DNA from: Chloroflexi bacterium OLB14
GTDB taxonomy: Bacteria; Chloroflexota; Anaerolineae; Anaerolineales; Villigracilaceae
Direction of reading: 5' to 3'
DNA length: 34,838 nucleotides
NCBI GenBank assembly: GCA_001567105.1
Contig: LMZR01000055.1
Location: 1 to 34,838, forward strand
A program made the position numbers and the translations under genes. Positions 9,300 to 19,086 of the stretch are shown in pieces (within the stretch, counting starts at the first letter, position 1; each line of letters starts with the position of its first letter). The notes below the pieces were generated by a model that did not search any database, had not been told where the DNA came from, and saw only the letters and a program-made list of their open reading frames with translations.

Positions 9300-10940
9300 C
9301 AACGCTCCTCTCACCAACAATGAAAACTTCACACCTTTCAACTTAAATGAATGGCGTGAAAGTTTTATCCTAACAATGCTGAAACTTAGCGCATTGCTAG
9401 GTATTCCATTAATTGCTATTTCCTTTCCTAACGCATCTGCCAATGAGCGGATTTTATTCATTATATTGTATCTACTATTATTGGGCATTACATTATTACC
9501 CATTCCATATACCATTCGAGCTTATATTATATTATTTTCTGTCTTTATAATTGGTGTCAACTCTATTTTAGTTTGGGGTCCATGGATTGATGGCAGTATC
9601 TTCCTGATAACCAGTGTTGTATTAGCAGGGCTATTATTTGACAAACGAATAGATGTAGTTGCATTTATTGTCAGCCTTATTTTTTTGAGTGGGGTAGCAA
9701 TTTTTCACTCTATAGGTTTATATACCTTAAGATCTGCAGCCTCCCCAGTCACCTTACCTCTAGACTGGATCTCTTATATCTTTGATTTTGTTGTCGTCGG
9801 CAGTGTTATCTTAGCAGCCCTTGGACAATTCAAATTTGCCTTCTTGCGCATCATTCAAAGTATGCAAAGCGCCCTACAAACAGTAGGTTCAGAGCGAGCA
9901 AATTTAGAAGAAAAAGTTATTGAACGCACCGAAGCACTTGAGAACCGAATGAATCAGTTTCGTAATTCTGCTATCACATCTCGTGCTATTGCTGAAATTC
10001 AAGATATTAATGAGTTACTTGAGGTTTCCACAAAATTAATCGCAGAAAAATTTGATTTTCAACACGCTAATCTATTTATTTTAGATGAACAGAAAAAAAC
10101 AGCTTTCTTACAAGCATCTTCATCACCTAAAGGTAAAGAATTAATTGAACAACTGTTCAGCACTAAAATTGACAGAAAAAAATTTGCTATCAACCGTTGT
10201 GCATCAAAACCGTGCCATAATTACATCAGATACTGATAAAAAACTATTCATCAGAGATGAAAACTTCCCTGCCACACGCTCACGTATCCTTTTGCCATTA
10301 ACTATTCGTAACAATATAATTGGATTATTAGACTTACACTCAGAAACAAAACGCGCATTAAATATAGAAGATGTGGAAATTTTACAAACACTTGCAGATT
10401 TAACCGCCATATCATTTGACAATGTTCGCCTCCTTAATGAGACCCGCAACCTACTGACTCAACTAGAAGCTACGTCCTCTATGCAAACTCAACAAATTTG
10501 GCGGAAACTAACTAGCCGTGAATTACCCGCATATCAATATACGCCTGCTGGTGTTCGCCCTATTTTCAATCGAGAAAGAAATAATCAAGAAAATGAAGGA
10601 TTAAAAAATTCCGCTGATATTAGCTGGTCAGAGCATAGGCTCTATTAAGCTACGAAGAAAGAATAACCAAAGCGAGTGGACAGAACGAGAAAAATTGTTG
10701 GTTGAAAAAATTGCAGACCAAATTTCACTAGCGTTAGAAAATAGCCGCCTAGTAGAAGAAGCGCAAAAGAATGCCACTCGCGATCAAATGATTGCAAATA
10801 TTTCAACTCGAATTCGTGAGACTTTAGATATCAAAGTTGTAGCCCGTGCAGCGGCAGAAGAAATACGCCGTGTATTTGATTTAAAAGAGGCTGAAATTGC
10901 AATCGGTCATATACAGATTGAACAACAAGGCGAAAAATAA
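9289..10940 (+). CDS. GAF receptor B: 6-TM module, coiled coil, GAF, truncated GAF (two frame breaks)
   Basis: The restored length is 549 residues. Six hydrophobic helices (to about 190) lead into a coiled coil (LEEKVIERTEALENR), a GAF domain (FDFQHANLFILD onward), a GAF-like segment (IPLILAGQSIGSI) and the shared tail (ISTRIRETLDIK, then EAEIAIG). The frame breaks at the seven A's 10176-10182 and the six A's 10603-10608. Removing one A from each gives a continuous protein. The ATG at 9289 overlaps the previous gene's stop, and I prefer it to a TTG at 9262. The gene sits in the receptor series and has no output domain. Confidence 0.82.
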
Positions 10941-10942
10941 AA

Positions 10943-12645
10943 ATGACAAGTCGCTCTTTCACACCCCAAAATGATGCTTGGCGAGTAGGCTTCCTACGCA
11001 CCACATTAATCCTAGCTTGTATATTTGGGTTACCTGCTGTCATCTCTGCATATTTTAGCGCACCTACATATTTTTATTGTTTATTGTATTATTTACATTA
11101 GTATTGTCATAATTACAGTTTCCCCCACTTCATATAACATAAAAGCAGGCGCACCAGTTGTTTTACTAATTGGGTTAGCTATTTCAGGCTTAACAGAAAC
11201 TGGTGTAATTGGTGATGCTCGCCTTTTTTATGTTAACTGCAATTACTTTAGCTTCCATGCTATTTTCATGGAAAGTAGGAAGAGCTCTGATAGTTTTTAC
11301 GATAATCCTATATTCTATTTTCGGCTGGCTAATTTTAAGCGGAAATCTAGTAATTACTGATAGCACAATATTTGCTGGAACTCTAGAAGATTGGATTACT
11401 CGAATTTTAGTTACCGTGTTAGTTGCCACTTTAGTCGTTAACGCCATTCGTTTAAATGAAACTGAATTTTTTAAAACAATATCACATTCAAATAATTTAT
11501 TGAACGACTTACAAGAAGAACGAAACCTACAAGAAGAACGTATTCACGAAAGAACTCAAGACTTAGAGAAGCGCACAAATCAATTACGAGCAGTGGCAGA
11601 GGTAGGTAGGTCAATTACCTCGTATAGAAATCTATCTGAACTACTAGAACAAACCACACACCTCATTTCTGAAAGTTTCAACTTCTATCATGTTGGCATC
11701 TTTTTATTAGATGAACGTCAGCAATTTGCTATTTTAGTTGCCACCAACAGCGAGGGCGGGCAACACATGCTAGAACGTGGTCACCAATTAAAAATTGGAG
11801 AAACTGGTATTGTAGGATATGTAGCCCAAGCCTTAAGAGCACGTATCGCTTTAGATGTTGGTGAAGACGCCGTATTCTTCAATAATCCAGATCTACCTGA
11901 AACTCGGTCTGAGATGGCACTTCCTCTTTTCATCAGTGGGCAAATTCTAGGTGTATTAGATATTCAAAGCTCAGAGCCTAATGCGTTTTCAGAAGAAGAC
12001 ATTGAAGCCCTCCAAATTTTAGCAGAGCAATTAGCTGTAGCAATTCAAAACACAAATTTATCTGCTGAAACAGAAAAAGCCCTTGAAGCTTCACGTCTTG
12101 CTTATGGTGAAATTAGCCGTGAATCTTGGATTAAGATTCTACGTGAGCAATCGCGCATAGGATACATAGCCACTCCCCCCAGTGTGATTGAAACACATCC
12201 AGATACACTTGATTCTAATATAGCAAAGGCAATGAACACTGGAGATCTAATCTTAGATGATGATAACTTAACTATTAGTGTACCCATCAAAATTAGAGGT
12301 CAAGTTATTGGAGCAATTCGTCTAAAAAAATCTGAAATTTCAGAAGCCTGGACACAAGAAGAGACGAACTTGGCGGTCACTTTATCTGATCAATTAAGCA
12401 GTGCTTTAGAGAGTGCGCGGTTATATCAAATCTCTCAGCAACGCGCTGCTCGAGAATCTCTTGTATCAGATATTTCTAGTAGATTAAGCGCAGTTACACA
12501 AACCGATTTAATAATTCGCGAAACAGTGCAAGAGTTAGGAGAAGCAATTGGCAATGCCTCAATTTCATTCCAATTGATAGATGCTACAAATAACAGCACT
12601 TCTTTAGCAGGCAAAGAAAATGGAAGTGGAAAGGTAAGTAACTAG
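10943..12645 (+). CDS. GAF receptor C: 6-TM module, coiled coil, GAF, truncated GAF (two frame breaks)
   Basis: The restored length is 566 residues. It begins MTSRSFTPQNDAWRVG two bases after the previous stop. Hydrophobic helices fill about the first 180 residues, then a coiled coil with a small LQEERNLQEER repeat, then a GAF domain with FNFYHVGIFLLD, RIALDVG and FFNNPDLPETRSEMALPL. A linker carrying a W..IL....RIGY pattern follows, then the truncated GAF-like segment (VPIKIRGQVIGAI) and the tail (ISSRLSAVTQTD). The frame breaks at five T's 11071-11075 and six T's 11224-11229. Deleting one T in each restores the membrane helices, for example TYFIVYCIIYI and ARLFMLTAITLA. Confidence 0.82.
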
Positions 12646-12648
12646 CTT

Positions 12649-14364
12649 ATGGCATTGCAACCAAACTCCCCCACAGAAAAGAAGCGGTCCGTCGTTTCGG
12701 GCATTCGTGAATTATGGCAAGCATCCACTGCACCGAATCCTTCTATCAAAGATGCAAAAGAAAGTCGTAAAGCTAAATTACTGGCTACATTATCTTTAAT
12801 TATCAGTATATTATTGCTTTTTGCATTTTTCTTAGTACCACATAAATTTACTGTTTTTACAATTTTATTAGCAGTGACTTTTGTTTCATATTTATTAAGT
12901 CGCTCTATATACTATCAATTTGGAATTTACCTCTTTGTTTATGTATTTACTGCTATTGGCTTTCTGACGATATACACAGGTAATGCAAGCACTGCCGAAA
13001 CTGCTATTTCAACCACTGTATATTTTGGGCTCGTAGTTGCTAGCGTTCTTTTATCGCAAACAGGCTTTGTGGTGTTAGTTAGTCTCTCTATCATTGCAAG
13101 TATTACCATCCCCTTTTATTCTAATATACCAGTTGAAGAAAACGTAAACGCCATGCGTATTGCTGGTGATTTATTTGCTATGGGAGCATTATTGTTTGGA
13201 ATTAATCTTTTCCGCCAAAGTTTAGAAAAAGAACAATTGGCAGAAGTGAACGCTATTAACCAAACTCTAAAAGATCTAGCCACCCGTCTGGAAGATCATA
13301 TTAAGGAACGCACTCAAGAAATAGAGCAAGTAACTGCGCAAGTTCAAAAACAATCCCTGCGCATACAAACAATTTCAGATATTTCTCAAGAAATTTCCTC
13401 AAGCATTAAACAAACGCCCAATGAATTACTAACCAAAATAGCCCAAATTATTAGTAAAAAACTTGACTATTATCATGTTGGTATCTTTTTATTAGATAAG
13501 GATAGAGAATTTGCCATACTACGAGCAACAAATAGTCAAGGTGGGCAAAAGATGTTAGCAAATCATCATCAACTTAAAGTGGGTGGCGCAGGTATTGTAG
13601 GATTTGTTTCTCAAAGTGGGCGTGCTCGCATTGCTTTAGATACCAGTGCAGATACAGTTTTCTTCAACAACCCAGATCTGCCAGAAACGCATTCTGAAAT
13701 GGCGCTACCTCTTAAATACGGTAACACCGTCATTGGTGTATTGGATATTCAAAGTTCAGAGTCGAATGCATTTAACAAAGAAGATATAGAAACGCTGAAC
13801 ACACTAACCAATCAAATCGCTTTAATGGTGAAAAATATTCAGATAACCGATGAAGCACCCAAAGGTGTAACAAATCAAAAAATAAAAATTTCAAGTAAAG
13901 ATATAAAACGAGGATACACCTTCCAACCTGATGGCAGTGTCATAGTAACAAACTTACCAGAGCACAATTTACAAATACAAAAAGCCATCGCCTCAGGCGA
14001 GACCGTCGTCCTGAGTAATGCACCGAAAGGGAGTACGCCCACCATAGCAGTTCCTGTAAAATTCCGCGAACAAGTAATTGGTGTATTACATATAGAAGCA
14101 ACCAAAGAAAATCGGAATTGGACTGAAGATGAAATTTTACTCATTCAAGCTGTTTCAGACCGTGCTGGATTGGCGCTAGAAAATGCCCGCTTGTTAGATG
14201 ATAGCCAAAGGCGTGCTACAAAAGAACAAGCGATTAGCGAAATTTCCACAAAAATTGGTGCTACAGCAGATATTGAATCCATTTTACGCACCGCAGTCCG
14301 TGAATTAGGCGCTCAAATTAGTGGCACGCAAATCAGTGTTGAGATTGGAGGCAGCAAGGATTAA
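12649..14364 (+). CDS. GAF receptor D: 6-TM module, coiled coil, GAF, truncated GAF (intact)
   Basis: This intact 571-residue member defines the plan of the array. It has a charged N-terminus (1-42), six membrane helices (about 43-188), a coiled coil (190-245) and a full GAF domain (about 255-400) with YYHVGIFLLD (274-283), RIALD and FFNNPDLPETHSEMALPL (338-355). A linker with RGYTF follows, then a short beta segment (VPVKFREQVIGVL, 468-480) up to ALENARL, and the tail EISTKIG...DIESILRTAVRELG...ISVEI (531-566). The tail ends where a further GAF would be expected to continue. No enzymatic motif is present. The gene starts three bases after the previous stop. Confidence 0.88.
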   Translation: MALQPNSPTEKKRSVVSGIRELWQASTAPNPSIKDAKESRKAKLLATLSLIISILLLFAFFLVPHKFTVFTILLAVTFVSYLLSRSIYYQFGIYLFVYVFTAIGFLTIYTGNASTAETAISTTVYFGLVVASVLLSQTGFVVLVSLSIIASITIPFYSNIPVEENVNAMRIAGDLFAMGALLFGINLFRQSLEKEQLAEVNAINQTLKDLATRLEDHIKERTQEIEQVTAQVQKQSLRIQTISDISQEISSSIKQTPNELLTKIAQIISKKLDYYHVGIFLLDKDREFAILRATNSQGGQKMLANHHQLKVGGAGIVGFVSQSGRARIALDTSADTVFFNNPDLPETHSEMALPLKYGNTVIGVLDIQSSESNAFNKEDIETLNTLTNQIALMVKNIQITDEAPKGVTNQKIKISSKDIKRGYTFQPDGSVIVTNLPEHNLQIQKAIASGETVVLSNAPKGSTPTIAVPVKFREQVIGVLHIEATKENRNWTEDEILLIQAVSDRAGLALENARLLDDSQRRATKEQAISEISTKIGATADIESILRTAVRELGAQISGTQISVEIGGSKD

Positions 14365-14376
14365 TTGCGAATATAT

Positions 14377-17324
14377 ATGAATAACTTATCCCGACCTAAC
14401 ACTAATCATAATTCTTCCACGATATTACATCGTGAAGCTTTTAATATTGGAATCTTTGTATCTATTGCTGCAGGTATAGCAACAGTAGTTTCTTTATATG
14501 TGGCATCTACATTTACTGAACCAAAAGCATACTTATTTGCCTTAGGCACCACTATAACATCAATACTATCAGTATATGGAGCGTCTTTATTACAAAAAGA
14601 GCGTCTATATCCAGCATTAATCACAATAGTAATTGGGATTTTATGTGGCGCAATCCCTATCATTTTTCTTGTACAAGGCATGGGCTTGATTATTGCCTTT
14701 ATTGTTATGCTAGTATTTTTTTTCATTTATCATTAGCACATTTTCACAAAATTATATTGTGCCTGGTGCAATTTTTACCTTTCTTGTTGGTATTGGTTTG
14801 TTTTTCCTAGATTTACAACTAGAGAATACAGAACGTATAGAATTGCCTTTACTTCAAAATGCTATTCTTTATATTGCCATTGGTTTGGCAATATTATTAT
14901 TCTATACACTATTCAAGCAATATAGTCGTTTTAGTTTTCAAATAAAAGTTACCTTAGGTATTCTACTAACGGGTGCAATCATAGTAGCAACTATTGCATA
15001 TTTCGGATTAACCCGCACACAAAACATCGTTAATTCATTGTCCCAAAAATTTGAAACCAGTGTAACTCAACAAACCAAAAATCAGATATTAAGTTCAGTA
15101 CAGTCTCAAGCGAATACAGTAGATCAATTATTTGCAATCATCAAAAATGATTTAGTAAACATCGCCGATTATCGGGCAAGCCTTGAAACTCAAAAAAATG
15201 CTGTTTCTCAAAATACTTACTGGGATGCAACTCAACGGGTTTTTCAACTACCAGATGGACAATATGGAAATTCTTCTACCGATGTTGGATCTGTATTCCT
15301 TCCAAGTACAATTCCACTTACAGAATCTATTCTGGCAGACTTAAATACAAGCATGTACTTAGATTTTATAGCTCCAGATTTTTTAACCTCACACCCCGAA
15401 GTTACTTCTTTATATTACATTAGTGAAACAGGCTTCACAATTTATTATCCGAATATTAGTCTGGCAGAAAACGTGCAAGCAGATTTTGACCCTCGAAATG
15501 ACATCTTCTATACTATTGCTTCGCCAGCAAGAAACCCAGAGCGCACCCCTCGCCTAACTGATCCATATTTAGATCCCGCTGGGCAAGGTGTTATTGTTAC
15601 ATTTTCTGTTCCTGTTTACACTAAAAATGGGGAATTTAAAGGTGTCATCGGTACAGATATAAAAAGTTTCAAGTGTTGCCGAAATTATTGCAGGCTTACA
15701 ACTTGGCGCTAACGATTTCGCCTTCTTGATAGATCAAAATGGTTTCATCGTTTATATGCCTAAGCAAGGTTATGAAGTTTTCGAGATAGCCCCAAATGAA
15801 GATATTGGCAACTTACTCAAAAAAGATAACATTATTGAAGCAGATGCGCCTTTATTACGGTTTGCCGCTCAACGTATAGTTATAAGTAACGCTAGTTTAG
15901 TAGAAATTCCAATTAGCGGCGTGAACACCTATATTGCCAGTGCCATCCTACCTGCTACAAATTATAAATTAGTCTTTTTTGCCCCAGCAAATGATTTGAA
16001 CACCGCCATTGTAAATTCTCGTCAAGATGTACAAAACGATATTGACTTAGCATTACAAAATGCAAGTTTTATTTTATTTGGGTTATTCATAGGATCGTTG
16101 GCAATTAGCCTTATCGTTGGACAAATAATTACGCAACCAATAAAGCGTTTAACTAACACAGTGAAACAAATTGCTAGTGGCGATCTAAATGCTCGAGCCA
16201 AAATTGAATCTCAAGATGAGGCAGGTTTATTGGCACAGTCCTTCAACCAAATGACTGATCAATTAAATACCACCTTATTAGGATTAGAAGAAAAAGTTGC
16301 AGAGCGTACTCAAGAATTAGAAATTATCAGTACAAACAATGCAAAAAGGGCGACGCAATTTGAGGCAATTGCTCGTATATCTAGCATTATTACTTCAACG
16401 CAAACACTCGATAAACTTCTACCTCAAATTGTACAAAGCATCTCTGATGAATTTGGTTTTTATCATGTTGGTATATTCTTGGTAGATGTCCATAAAGAAT
16501 ACGCTGTCCTCGCTGCTTCTAACAGCGAAGGCGGGAAAAGAATGTTACAGAGAAATCATCGTCTGAAAATTGGTGAAACGGGTATTGTGGGGTTTGTAAC
16601 ACGCTCTGGCATAGCCCGCATCGCATTAGACGTAGGCTCAGATGCAGTTTTTTTCAACAACCCAGATCTTCCAGAAACACATTCTGAAATGGCTCTTCCT
16701 TTACATGTAGAAGAGGAAACCTTTGGCGCATTGGATGTGCAAAGTAAAGACAAAAACGCCTTTAGCCAAGAAGATATTAACATCCTCTCAGTATTAGCAG
16801 ATCAAGTAGGCATTGCCATCCAAAATGCACGGCTATATCAACAAAGTAGTGAAGCCCTTGAACAAGCAGAAATTTCTGCGGCACAAATGATTGAACGGCA
16901 GTGGCGTCAATTTTTAAGTCGTCAAAATATAAAACATTATTATTTTGATGGAGTAGAAGCACATCAACATGCTCCTCAAGAAAAGCAACATCATAACTTG
17001 GCAATTCCATTAATTTTGCGTGGAGCTCAAATCGGCACGTTAAAATTATCCACTTCAGATGCTGAGCGCATTTGGGGTGAAGATGAAATTGCTATTGCGC
17101 AAGCAACAGCTGAAAGAACTGCTCTTGCTATTGACAACGCGCGTTTATTGCAAGATGCACAAAAACGCGCCGCAAAAGAAAAAACCATTGCTAATGTTTC
17201 TGCCAAAATTGGAAACTTGATCAGCATAGAAAATATTTTGCAAACCACCATTCAAGAATTGGGTAATACATTACCTGATGCTGAAATTGCTATTCAATTT
17301 ACAGAAGATATTGATCTTCAGTAG
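14377..17324 (+). CDS. GAF receptor E: 6-TM module, dCache-like sensor, HAMP, GAF, truncated GAF (two frame breaks)
   Basis: The restored length is 981 residues. An N-terminal multi-helix membrane module is followed by a further helix and an extracytoplasmic dCache-like domain (about 245-560). That domain contains the family's recognisable stretch: IYYPN, DPRNDIFYTIA, a TDPYLD...GQGVIVTFSVPVY block, and GVIGTDIK. Next come a membrane helix (563-583), HAMP (583-635), coiled coil, GAF (about 674-820, with FFNNPDLPETHSEMALPL), truncated GAF-like segment and tail. The frame breaks at eight T's 14716-14723 and five A's 15661-15665. Removing one base from each rejoins the membrane module and the Cache domain (IKVSSVAEIIAG). 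Cache domains of this family bind small molecules such as amino acids; the ligand here is unknown. A TTG at 14367-ish frame upstream is a less likely start. Confidence 0.83.
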
Positions 17325-17330
17325 GTAACT

Positions 17331-19064
17331 ATGTTTACAAAATTTAGTCAATACTTTCATAGTGAAGAAGATAAAGACCCTGCGTTTATTTTACTAACGC
17401 GGAATATTCTTATATTTGTTATTTGTACAAATATTGCTTTATTGCCATTAGTATCTGGGCTTGTTGGTGGAGAAACCGCTAGAAACCCATTAGCTTTTGT
17501 GACCCTTTCAATCACTTTACTACTTGCCATTATTTCTCTATTTTTAATATACAGAGGAAGTTTGCTTATGGCTAAGTTGATTGTGCCATTGGGGCTCACT
17601 TTAGCTGTAACGATTATTGCGCCTCAAGGAAATGGGTTAAAAAGTAGCGCGATTGTTGGGTTTCCTGTAATTTTAATTATTTCAGCAATTTTATTAGGCA
17701 AGCGGGCGCTCTGGTTAATTACGCCAGCTGCTATTATAGGAATGTTCGTTATTGCTTACGCCGATTTGAGCGGAAAATCTAACCCTACCCCTGCTGGCAT
17801 AGAAGATGCTGTAATTATTTTAGTGTTACTCTTAAGCACAGCAGGAATTATTCATTTATTAATTCAACGCTTGAACGACAACATAGACAGGTCTCGTATT
17901 AGTGAAGAAAAACAAAAACAAGAAAACGCAAAACTTAACGAGCTACAAGCATCATTAGAGGCACGCATCAGCCAGAGAACAGCTGAATTACAGCAAGCAA
18001 ATCAAATTAATGAAAGACGCGTGCATCAATTTCAGGCAGTAACTGAAGTTACAAAAATCATTACTTCTATCCAAAATCTTGAATCCTTACTGCCACGAAT
18101 CGCAGAGGTAATTAGCGAACAATTTGATGTTTATCACACAGGTATTTTCCTTTTAGATGAAAAGAAGGAGTTTGCTGTTTTACGCGCTTCCAATAGTGTT
18201 GGCGGGAAAAAGATGCTAGCAAGAGGGCATAAATTACCTGTTGGGCAAACAGGCATTGTGGGTTTTGTAACTGCTACTGGCAAACCTCGCATCGCATTAG
18301 ATGTGGGAGCTGATACTGTTTTCTTCAACAATCCAGATTTGCCGAATACGCGTTCTGAAATAGCTTTACCTTTGCGTTATGCTGGTGAAATTATTGGAGC
18401 ACTAGATGTGCAAAGTACAAAAGCAAGTGCATTTTCTCAAGATGATGTAGATGTTTTATTTACTTTAGCAGATCAAGTAGCAGTAGCAATCAATAATACA
18501 TTGATAACTGAAGAGTTACAGATTGCATTACATGAAGCTCATGCTTCTATTCGTCGGTCTACTTTAGAAACATGGCAAATTTTACGCTCTCAGAAAGTAA
18601 ACTTAGGGCTAGAGTTAAAAGAATCTTCGGTCGTCCAATTAGAGAATAAACTACAAGGCGAGCACATTCAAGAAGCAATTCAGAAAGGTGTTACTGTTTC
18701 TTCAAATGTGAAAGAGCAATATCGCCTTGCTATTCCTATTCGATTACGCGGAAATGTGGTTGGCGTAATTAACATTGGCACTCGCGCTCAGAACAAGTTA
18801 TCACAAGATGAAGTTGAAATTGCAGAATCAATTGCGGAGCGGCTTTCATTAGCTATTGAAAATGCAAATTTCCTCCAATCTGCACAATATCGTGCTGAGT
18901 TTGAACGGATTACAACAAATATTACTAGCCATATTAGTTCCTCCACGCATATTGAAACAATTTTGAAAACTACAGCGCAAGAATTAAGCCGTGCTCTAGA
19001 TGGTTCGGATGTATTAGTGCAAATTGAGCCTATTGCTTTTGAATTAAGTTCTGGAAACGAATAA
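17331..19064 (+). CDS. GAF receptor F: 6-TM module, coiled coil, GAF, truncated GAF (intact)
   Basis: This 577-residue protein has the same plan as receptor D: membrane helices to about 185, a coiled coil (LNELQASLEARISQRTAELQ), and a GAF domain (about 255-400) with FDVYHTGIFLLD, RIALDVGADTVFFNNPDLP and RSEIALPL. A linker with ETWQILRSQ, the short segment IPIRLRGNVVGVI and the tail (ITSHISSSTHIETILKTTAQELS) follow. It starts six bases after the stop of receptor E. No output domain. The phenylalanine and NNPDLP positions match those of its neighbours, while the membrane part is unrelated at the residue level, as if inputs were exchanged onto a constant core. Confidence 0.88.
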   Translation: MFTKFSQYFHSEEDKDPAFILLTRNILIFVICTNIALLPLVSGLVGGETARNPLAFVTLSITLLLAIISLFLIYRGSLLMAKLIVPLGLTLAVTIIAPQGNGLKSSAIVGFPVILIISAILLGKRALWLITPAAIIGMFVIAYADLSGKSNPTPAGIEDAVIILVLLLSTAGIIHLLIQRLNDNIDRSRISEEKQKQENAKLNELQASLEARISQRTAELQQANQINERRVHQFQAVTEVTKIITSIQNLESLLPRIAEVISEQFDVYHTGIFLLDEKKEFAVLRASNSVGGKKMLARGHKLPVGQTGIVGFVTATGKPRIALDVGADTVFFNNPDLPNTRSEIALPLRYAGEIIGALDVQSTKASAFSQDDVDVLFTLADQVAVAINNTLITEELQIALHEAHASIRRSTLETWQILRSQKVNLGLELKESSVVQLENKLQGEHIQEAIQKGVTVSSNVKEQYRLAIPIRLRGNVVGVINIGTRAQNKLSQDEVEIAESIAERLSLAIENANFLQSAQYRAEFERITTNITSHISSSTHIETILKTTAQELSRALDGSDVLVQIEPIAFELSSGNE

Positions 19065-19086
19065 AGAAATTGGTTTTGGAGCCTGT

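Noticed and set aside
7707..15712. Reading the split frames as many small independent genes
   Set aside because: Each junction becomes one continuous conserved protein after a single-base change in a homopolymer, and restored lengths are whole codons.
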